The notes beneath the pieces are model-generated. The model was not told the DNA's origin and did no database searches. It worked only from the letters and a program-made list of their open reading frames with translations. Shown piece by piece: positions 43,956 through 50,112 of a stretch of 64,000 bases of DNA. This DNA is from JBMNMS01 sp050953445 (GTDB lineage: Bacteria > Bacillota > Clostridia > Peptostreptococcales > Anaerovoracaceae), in assembly GCA_050953445.1 (NCBI GenBank), contig JBMNMS010000001.1, positions 868,001 through 932,000 on the forward strand. The letters run 5' to 3'. Every line of letters begins with the position of its first letter. The stretch's first letter is position 1. Made by a program: the position numbers and the translations under genes.

Positions 43956-44678
43956 TTGGAAAAAATGAACAAAAATGATCTGGCCGAATTGGTAATGGAT
44001 ATGATACATAGAACAGCTGTACATCATGTCTTTTGGTTCAAAGAAGTTGAACACCAGATGGGGTTTGAAAAAGCTCTCGAGATTATGGACTCGGCATATG
44101 TAAAAAGTCGAGACATACAGTTGAAACGTCTGGGAAAATTCTTTGGATATGAAATGATAGATGGAATACCAAGTCCTCTGCTAAATATGCCGGAAGAACG
44201 GTTGGAGGAACTGATAGGGCTTTTAGGTCAGAATTGGCTTGCCGGAGATGGTGTATGGTTCCAGGCTGTGGAATCGGAGTATGGAATGCTTGATGCCAAG
44301 CGATGCAATGACTCTTGCTGGGCCTGGTTCTCACCCTTTGAGGCCTGGTCTATTAAACGCTTCTTAGGGTTGTCGGAACACCCTGGTATCGAGGGTTTGA
44401 AGAAGGCCTTGCAGCAACGACTCTATGCGAAAATAAATGTGCAATCAATAATAGATGAGTCGCCAAACAGCATCGTGTTTCAAATGAATGATTGCCGTGT
44501 ACAGTCGGCACGCAAGCGCAAGGGTATGGATGATTATCCCTGCAAATCCGCAGGGCTGGTGGAGTATACTACTTTCGCCAGAGCTATAGATTCAAGAATT
44601 AAGACCGAGTGTATCGGTTGTCCTCCGGATGAACATCCGGAAGAATGGTTCTGCGCCTGGCGTTTTTACATAGATTAG
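43956..44678 (+). CDS. DUF6125-like protein of unknown function
   Basis: Protein of 240 residues. A helical N-terminal half (LVMDMIHRTAVHHVFWFKEVEHQMG, then LKRLGKFFGY) is followed by a C-terminal half with conserved-looking Cys: FQMNDCRVQSARKRKG, YPCKS, ECIGCPPDEHPEEWFCAW. The Cys cluster could form a metal site or a catalytic Cys. It recalls DUF6125/ATC-hydrolase-like proteins, which often sit beside acyl-CoA genes. I cannot assign a reaction. The start is TTG with AGGAGGGAGG upstream. The location between etf and the decarboxylase operon suggests a role in the same pathway. Confidence 0.6.
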   Translation: MEKMNKNDLAELVMDMIHRTAVHHVFWFKEVEHQMGFEKALEIMDSAYVKSRDIQLKRLGKFFGYEMIDGIPSPLLNMPEERLEELIGLLGQNWLAGDGVWFQAVESEYGMLDAKRCNDSCWAWFSPFEAWSIKRFLGLSEHPGIEGLKKALQQRLYAKINVQSIIDESPNSIVFQMNDCRVQSARKRKGMDDYPCKSAGLVEYTTFARAIDSRIKTECIGCPPDEHPEEWFCAWRFYID

Positions 44679-44710
44679 CTGCGCAAGTGTTGTAATGATA
44701 GCCGAACATG

Positions 44711-44732
44711 TGTATGGGAATTCGGACACATG
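44711..44732. promoter_or_regulatory. Candidate enhancer site related to the one at 39121
   Basis: TGTATG, six bases, CGGACACATG. It matches the 39121 element at 16 of 22 positions. It contains an inverted repeat CATGTGT...ACACATG (44708-44732) and lies about 145 bases upstream of the sigma-54 promoter at 44856. A second inverted pair, GATTGTCA...TGACAATC, is found closer to the promoter (44784-44850). Confidence 0.5.
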
Positions 44733-44855
44733 AGGATGGGTTAACAGAAAATTAGGTAGCCCAATCCGTTTTAAAAGAAAAAGTTCTGATTAGATTGTCA
44801 ATGTTTTGTCAATGCTGGAGGCAGTAAAAATTATAATTGGCTGACAATCAGGTAA

Positions 44856-44871
44856 TGGCATGAAACTTGCG
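44856..44871 (+). promoter_or_regulatory. Sigma-54 promoter of the glutaconyl-CoA decarboxylase operon
   Basis: TGGCAT, five bases, TTGCG with GG and GC 10 bases apart. It lies 75 bases before the microprotein start. Confidence 0.82.
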
Positions 44872-44945
44872 TATTTAATAAGTTAGGAAAAGTCCACTTA
44901 GCGGATGATTCTTTCATAAAGTAACTAAGAAGGGGGAATGATTAA

Positions 44946-45044
44946 ATGCTTACATGGACGCCTCTTACGGCTTTAGGAGCCATAGCTGTCGTAGCAGCCA
45001 TTACGGTAATCTATGTGTTCCAAATAAGAAAAGAACTCGAATAA
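44946..45044 (+). CDS. 32-residue single-span membrane microprotein
   Basis: A very short frame with an excellent ribosome binding site (GAAGGGGG). The product starts MLTWTPLTALGAIAVVAAIT and ends YVFQIRKELE: one TM helix followed by a charged tail. It is first in the decarboxylase operon, 39 bases before the D-like subunit. Sodium-pumping decarboxylases have small accessory membrane subunits (OadG/MmdD and the roughly 55-residue MmdE of Veillonella), so an epsilon-like assembly subunit is a reasonable guess. I see no direct homology. Confidence 0.65.
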   Translation: MLTWTPLTALGAIAVVAAITVIYVFQIRKELE

Positions 45045-45083
45045 TAACAAATTATATCAGAAGCTGAAAGGAGAAATATTGGC

Positions 45084-45314
45084 ATGGTACCCATTAAGGA
45101 TGCGTGTTTTTTCGCTCTAGAAGTATACATACTTGCTTTTATAATTGCTACTATAATTGCTTTTATCATTAAGATTATGCTTGCGGCCTCGGCGGCAATG
45201 GCTAAGTCAAAGACTGCTCCGGTTGTGGAGGCAGCAGCGACGACGACAACGGCCAAGGATGCGACTACGAAGACAGCGGCTACAACCAATGAAGCCCCTA
45301 AGAAAAATGAGTAG
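45084..45314 (+). CDS. gcdD: Sodium-pumping decarboxylase small subunit, OadG/GcdD-like
   Basis: Protein of 76 residues. One TM helix (FALEVYILAFIIATIIAFIIKIML, about 10-33) is followed by an Ala/Thr/Lys-rich flexible tail (AATTTTAKDATTKTAATTN). This is the layout of OadG/MmdD/GcdD assembly subunits, which hold the carboxyltransferase to the membrane beta subunit. The Ala-rich linker normally found in the biotin carrier appears here instead, because the carrier at 46650 has none. AAAGGAG precedes the ATG. Confidence 0.8.
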   Translation: MVPIKDACFFALEVYILAFIIATIIAFIIKIMLAASAAMAKSKTAPVVEAAATTTTAKDATTKTAATTNEAPKKNE

Positions 45315-45335
45315 AAAGTGAGGTAGCAGTTAATA

Positions 45336-46565
45336 ATGAATACGATATCCACATTATTTCAAGGAATAGGTTCATTCTTCTATCAGGAACCTAAGATAGT
45401 AATTTCAAGATTAATTCTTATGGCAGCAGGTATTCTTTTGGTATACTTGGGCTCAAAACACATACTGGAACCTCTCATAATGATACCCATGGGTTTCGGT
45501 ATGACATCTGTAAACGCAGGCGTATTATTCTTTACCGATAGACAGGATTTTGGAACACTATTTATAGAGCCCCTGACGGGCACCGGTACGCTGCCTGAGG
45601 TCACCCAATTCCTGGATCTCTTGCAGATAGACTTTTTACAACCAGTCTATTCGCTGATGTTTAGTAATGGTCTCATAGCCTGCCTGGTCTTTATGGGGGT
45701 AGGGGTAATGTCTGACGTAAGTAACGTTCTTAGATACCCCTTTACAAGCATGATGATTGCAGCTTGTGCTGAGTTGGGAAGTATAGTTTCCTTCCCCATA
45801 GCCATCTGGATGGGGCTGGCTCCTGAGCCTGCTGCAGCTATAGCTATCGTAGGCGGAGCTGACGGCCCGATGGTAATATTCACCTCACTGCTCATGGCAC
45901 CTGAGTATTTCGTTGCTATTACTGTTATCGCATACTTATATCTAAGCTTGACTTATGCGGCTTATCCCTTTATGATTAAATTATTGGTACCTATGGAATT
46001 GAGGGGCAGAGTTGTTAAAACAACTCGTAAAGGCGGCGTTACAGCACAGCAGAAGCTCATGTTCTGTCTGGTTGCAAACACCCTGCTCTGCCTGCTCTTC
46101 CCGGTTGCAGCACCTTTGTTTGCCAGCTTCTTCCTTGGCAATGCTATAAAGGAATCCGGAATACTTCGTTATGTTAAACTTTTAGAAGATGTTTTCCTGA
46201 ATTCATCTACCTTCTTCTTAGGATTGCTTTTGGGAGTGCTTTGCGAAGGCAGCACCTTGCTGGATCCCGAAGTATTGCCGCTGTTAATCGTAGGTTCCCT
46301 GGCTCTTGCAATATCCGGTTTCGGCGGACTCTTTGGAGGTTATGTAGTTTACTGGATCAATCATAAGAAGTTTAACCCGGCCATCGGTATTGCAGGTGTA
46401 TCCTGTGTACCTACCACGGCAAAGGTTGCCCAGCATGAGATACACCTGGCCAATAAAAAGGCTACTGTACTGAGCTATGCAATGGGTGCCAACATATGCG
46501 GAGTAATATTCTCCGCAGTAGTAACAGGTGTATACCTGTCCATGGTGCCCCTGGTATTCCACTAA
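45336..46565 (+). CDS. gcdB: Glutaconyl-CoA decarboxylase beta subunit, sodium pump
   Basis: Integral membrane protein of 409 residues of the OadB/MmdB/GcdB family with about 10 hydrophobic segments. The sodium and carboxybiotin site motif IVGGADGPMVIFTS is present with Asp176, and there is a second conserved region GVSCVPTTAKVAQ near the C-terminus. It decarboxylates carboxybiotin and exports sodium ions. Typical length for the family. It lies between the D-like subunit and the biotin carrier, the usual operon order. Confidence 0.93.
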   Translation: MNTISTLFQGIGSFFYQEPKIVISRLILMAAGILLVYLGSKHILEPLIMIPMGFGMTSVNAGVLFFTDRQDFGTLFIEPLTGTGTLPEVTQFLDLLQIDFLQPVYSLMFSNGLIACLVFMGVGVMSDVSNVLRYPFTSMMIAACAELGSIVSFPIAIWMGLAPEPAAAIAIVGGADGPMVIFTSLLMAPEYFVAITVIAYLYLSLTYAAYPFMIKLLVPMELRGRVVKTTRKGGVTAQQKLMFCLVANTLLCLLFPVAAPLFASFFLGNAIKESGILRYVKLLEDVFLNSSTFFLGLLLGVLCEGSTLLDPEVLPLLIVGSLALAISGFGGLFGGYVVYWINHKKFNPAIGIAGVSCVPTTAKVAQHEIHLANKKATVLSYAMGANICGVIFSAVVTGVYLSMVPLVFH

Positions 46566-46649
46566 TTTAATGAGTGGAGATATAAAATAAGCACATATAT
46601 GGCAGACTATTGCTATGAATATGTATAATAAAATTAGGAGGTATTAAAG

Positions 46650-46856
46650 ATGGAAGTATTAAGCCCGTTAACAGGAAAAGTTCTCGAAATCAATGTTAAA
46701 GTTGGTGACACTATCACTGAGGATGACGAGGTTGTCATCATCGAGGCAATGAAAATGGAAACTCCGGCTTACGGCGAAAATGGAGTAGTTAAAGAAATCC
46801 TGATCAAAGTTGGAGACCTCATCAACGAAGAAGACGTAATGATGATACTCGAGTAA
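46650..46856 (+). CDS. gcdC: Biotin carrier subunit of glutaconyl-CoA decarboxylase
   Basis: Stand-alone biotinyl domain of 68 residues: VLSPLTGKVLEINVKVGD, canonical EAMKMETP with biotin-accepting Lys35, and GVVKEILIKVGDLINEEDVMMILE. It shuttles the carboxyl group from GcdA to GcdB. It is unusually short because the Ala/Pro linker of GcdC proteins is missing. AGGAGG precedes the ATG. A diverged paralogue lies at 39396. Confidence 0.93.
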   Translation: MEVLSPLTGKVLEINVKVGDTITEDDEVVIIEAMKMETPAYGENGVVKEILIKVGDLINEEDVMMILE

Positions 46857-46864
46857 TTGCAAAG

Positions 46865-46924
46865 AATGCCTTGTGGCAGCACAGGCGGCTGCCGCAGGGC
46901 AGAACAAAGCTGCTGCAAGGCATT
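46865..46924 (+). promoter_or_regulatory. RNA hairpin between gcdC and the second dehydrogenase gene
   Basis: Outer arms AATGCCTTG and CAAGGCATT enclose a GC-rich inner part with further GGCAGC/GCTGCC pairing. No T-run follows. It is absent from the copy 1 spacer. It may set RNA processing or stability so that carrier and dehydrogenase levels differ. Confidence 0.6.
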
Positions 46925-46979
46925 ACTATTGGAGAAATTAATTCATTAAATATTTAATAAGATAATAGGAGGTGGAACG

Positions 46980-48137
46980 ATGAATTTTGGTTTGACAGAA
47001 GAACAAAAAATGGTTCAGGAAATGGCCCGCAACTTTGCGGAAAATGAAATCGCTCCTTTCATCGAAGAGGACGAGGAGAATCATCATTATCGTAGAGAAA
47101 TCCTCACAAAAATGGGCGAACTTGGTCTTTTAGGATGGAGCATCCCCGAGGAATACGGCGGAAACGGCATGGGCTGGATGGAAGCTGTCACAGCACTTTA
47201 TGAAATCGCAAAGGTTCACACATCCTGGAGACTTTCTATCAGCGGAAACTGCTGGGGACCTGCTTACACCATCAACCATTATGGAACCGAGGAGCAGAAG
47301 GAAAAATACATTCCGCCCCTGGTGAGCGGTGAAGCGGTAGGTAGCTTTGCTATTACGGAAGCCAACTCCGGATCTGACGTAGGAAGCATGAAATGCTTTG
47401 CAGCAGACAAAGGTGATCACTGGCTGATCAATGGGTCCAAGATGTGGATCTCCGGCGGGCATACCAGCGATATCGGTCTTCTGTATGCGGTAACGAAAGA
47501 AGGAGGCGGCCCCAAAGGACTGTCCTGCTTCATCATCGATTACAACAACACATCCGGCGTGGAAAGAATCCCCATTCACGACAAGGTAGGTATGTGGCCT
47601 GCTCCCACATCTGAGCTGGTATTTGAAGATGCTCAAATTCCGAAAGAAAATCTCTTAGGCGAAGTGAACAAAGGATTTGCCCTTTGTATGTGGATGCTTA
47701 ACAACACCAGAATGGGATGTGCAACCGGTGCAGCAGCTCTGGCAGCAGCATGTCTTGAAGGATCTGTGAACTATGCTAACGAGCGTATTCAGTTTGGACA
47801 GCCCATAGGTAAATTCCAGATGATTCAGCAGCAGATTGCAGAAATGAAGCTTGAAGATGAAGCAGCCAAATACCTGGTATACAAGGCAGCATGGCTGAAA
47901 GAAAACGGACTTCCCAGCCAGCAGGCTACCTCCATGGCTAAATTAGCAGGCTGTAATGCAGCTGTTCATGGCGCCAATATGGCGATGAAGATCTACGGCT
48001 CCTACGGTTACTCCAACGAGTATCCCTGCGGAAGATGGCTCCGCGATGCCAAGCAGTTTGAAACCCTTGAAGGAACATCCAACATCCACATGGGGATCAT
48101 CGCAGGTATCGAATTGGGTTATCAGCCTAACAGATAG
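46980..48137 (+). CDS. Acyl-CoA dehydrogenase, probable non-decarboxylating glutaryl-CoA dehydrogenase (copy 2)
   Basis: 385 residues, identical to the 39686 protein except Ala255 for Ser255. It carries the same Arg84, Leu363 and Glu364. The location between the biotin carrier and the alpha subunit of the decarboxylase ties it to glutaconyl-CoA formation: it would make glutaconyl-CoA, the substrate of the decarboxylase. Most DNA differences from copy 1 are silent third-position changes, and long stretches are identical, so the copies are either recent or kept alike by gene conversion. AGGAGGTGG precedes the ATG. Confidence 0.87.
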   Translation: MNFGLTEEQKMVQEMARNFAENEIAPFIEEDEENHHYRREILTKMGELGLLGWSIPEEYGGNGMGWMEAVTALYEIAKVHTSWRLSISGNCWGPAYTINHYGTEEQKEKYIPPLVSGEAVGSFAITEANSGSDVGSMKCFAADKGDHWLINGSKMWISGGHTSDIGLLYAVTKEGGGPKGLSCFIIDYNNTSGVERIPIHDKVGMWPAPTSELVFEDAQIPKENLLGEVNKGFALCMWMLNNTRMGCATGAAALAAACLEGSVNYANERIQFGQPIGKFQMIQQQIAEMKLEDEAAKYLVYKAAWLKENGLPSQQATSMAKLAGCNAAVHGANMAMKIYGSYGYSNEYPCGRWLRDAKQFETLEGTSNIHMGIIAGIELGYQPNR

Positions 48138-48196
48138 GATTTTGATTGGTCTTTCTGTTAAAAAGAAGATAACACTTACTGGAAAGGAGAACTAAA

Positions 48197-49939
48197 ATGA
48201 TTGAATATGGATATCCCTTACACCCTTACTTCAAAGAGATGCCACCTATCGGCAAGGATTTGGCTCGGGTTTTGAAAGCTAATGTTGAGCAGCTTAAAGA
48301 AGTTGAAGCCAATGTAGCGGCTGAGGTTGAAAGAGTAGTCAATTTCGGTAAAGATACAGCGGTTATGAATGAAAAAGGTGAATGGACTGCATGGCAGCGT
48401 TTAGAATATCTGGTGGATCCCGGAACATGGTGCCCGCTCCATACCATCTATGATCCCCTTGATAATCCGGAAGGTAACACCGGCGTAATCGATGGACTTG
48501 GAAAGATTAACGGAAAATGGGCTATAATCATAGCTTCCAATAACAAAATATTTGCAGGAGCATGGCTTTCCGGCCAGGCGGATAACGTTCTTCGCGTTAC
48601 CGATATCGCAAAGAGATTGCATCTGCCATTGGTATGGGTTCTCAACTGCTCCGGCGTTAAGCTGATGGAACAGGAAGCAATCTATCCTAACAGAAGATGC
48701 AGCGGAACACCTTTCTTCCGTCATGCTGAACTGCAAAAGCTTGGTATTCCCATTATCGTAGGAATCTATGGAACCAACCCGGCAGGCGGCGGATATCACT
48801 CCATCAGCCCCAGCATCCTCATAGGCCACAAAAAGTGTAACATGGCAGTGGGTGGTGCCGGAATCGTAAGCGGAATGGCTCCAAAGGGCTACATCGACCA
48901 GGAAGTTGCCGATAGCCTGATCGATGCTACAAAGAAATTTAAGGCAACCCCTCCGGGGCGTGTTGAAATACATCACAACGGAACCGGCTTCATCAGAGAC
49001 GTATGTGATACAGAGGAAGAAGTACTGGATGATATCAAGCGCTACATGCTTACATTGCCCACCTACGATCCTGTATTCTTTAGGGTAGCAGAACCTGCTG
49101 AACCTAAGTATTCCGGTGAAGACCTTTATAGCTTGGTACCCTTTAACCAAAGACGTACCTATGACATGAAGGAAGTATTGGCTCGTCTCTTTGATGGCAG
49201 TGAACATCTGGAGTATAGACCTGACTACGGTCTTGAAATGTACTGCGGAATCGCTAAGATCGATGGATTCCCCTGCGGTTTCATAGCTAACAACCAGGGT
49301 GCTCTTGGACCAGGATATCCCAAATATGCAGATTACCAGGGCATTGGCGGAAAGCTTTATCGTGAAGGCCTTATCAAGATGAACGAATTTGTAACCCTCT
49401 GCGGAAGAGATAGAATTCCTTTAATCTGGGTACAGGATACCACGGGTATAGATGTAGGCGACCAGGCTGAATTGGCAGAGCTTCTTGGTCTGGGAATGTC
49501 CCTGATCTATTCCATCGAGCAGTCCGACAATCCGATGATGACTATCGTATTGCGTAAAGGTACCGCTGCGGCTCACTATGTACTTGGCGGGCCCCAGGCA
49601 AACAATAACAACGCCTTTACATTGGGAACGGCTGCCACTGAAATCTATGTAATGCACGGTGAAACTGCGGCTGCTGCAACCTATGCACGCAGGCTTGTAA
49701 AAGATCAAGAGGCTGGAAAACCATTGGATGATACCATTGAGAAGATGAATGAAATCATTCGTCTGTACGACGAAAAATCCAGACCTATCTACTGTGCACA
49801 AAAGGGTTTCGTAGACGAAATCGTAGATATGCCTAACCTGAGGAACTATTGCAAAGCCTTTGTAGGATCCTTCTTCCAGAATCCAAAGAGCTTCTGTGCA
49901 GTACATCAGATGATTACCCCAAGAACAATAAAAGGCTAA
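48197..49939 (+). CDS. gcdA: Glutaconyl-CoA decarboxylase alpha subunit (carboxyltransferase)
   Basis: Carboxyltransferase of 580 residues, close to the known GcdA length. Two crotonase-like halves are visible: the N-terminal half has GVIDGLGKINGKWAIIIASNN and NPAGGGYHSISPSILIG, and the C-terminal half has YCGIAKIDGFPCGFIANNQG and GTAAAHYVLGGPQ...NNAFTLGTAATEIYVMHGE. It moves the carboxyl group of glutaconyl-CoA to biotin on GcdC, giving crotonyl-CoA. Substrate assignment rests on overall resemblance, the N-terminal MIEYGYPLHPYF start and the neighbouring dehydrogenases. Confidence 0.9.
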   Translation: MIEYGYPLHPYFKEMPPIGKDLARVLKANVEQLKEVEANVAAEVERVVNFGKDTAVMNEKGEWTAWQRLEYLVDPGTWCPLHTIYDPLDNPEGNTGVIDGLGKINGKWAIIIASNNKIFAGAWLSGQADNVLRVTDIAKRLHLPLVWVLNCSGVKLMEQEAIYPNRRCSGTPFFRHAELQKLGIPIIVGIYGTNPAGGGYHSISPSILIGHKKCNMAVGGAGIVSGMAPKGYIDQEVADSLIDATKKFKATPPGRVEIHHNGTGFIRDVCDTEEEVLDDIKRYMLTLPTYDPVFFRVAEPAEPKYSGEDLYSLVPFNQRRTYDMKEVLARLFDGSEHLEYRPDYGLEMYCGIAKIDGFPCGFIANNQGALGPGYPKYADYQGIGGKLYREGLIKMNEFVTLCGRDRIPLIWVQDTTGIDVGDQAELAELLGLGMSLIYSIEQSDNPMMTIVLRKGTAAAHYVLGGPQANNNNAFTLGTAATEIYVMHGETAAAATYARRLVKDQEAGKPLDDTIEKMNEIIRLYDEKSRPIYCAQKGFVDEIVDMPNLRNYCKAFVGSFFQNPKSFCAVHQMITPRTIKG

Positions 49940-49976
49940 TAGGGTACTAAAATTGGCTTAATTAACTAAAAGTATG

Positions 49977-50010
49977 GAAGCCCCTTCAACTTGACGAGGG
50001 GGCTTCTTTT
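49977..50010 (+). terminator. Rho-independent terminator of the decarboxylase operon
   Basis: GAAGCCCC...GGGGCTTC stem followed by TTTT, about 40 bases after the gcdA stop. Confidence 0.85.
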
Positions 50011-50112
50011 CATTATACTGATAATGATAGGCCTGAAAAGGCGTCAACTTATTCTTTACGTATTCACTTTTTTGTGGCGGCGTGGAAGCGCCGGGGCGAA
50101 AGGAAGAAAAGT

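Larger units (their letters stand above)
46650..48137 (+). repeat. Duplicated biotinyl-domain/acyl-CoA dehydrogenase module, copy 2
   Basis: Direct repeat of 39396-40843, with starts of the two dehydrogenase genes 7294 bases apart. The spacer between carrier and dehydrogenase is longer here (123 versus 68 bases) because of an extra hairpin. Confidence 0.9.
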
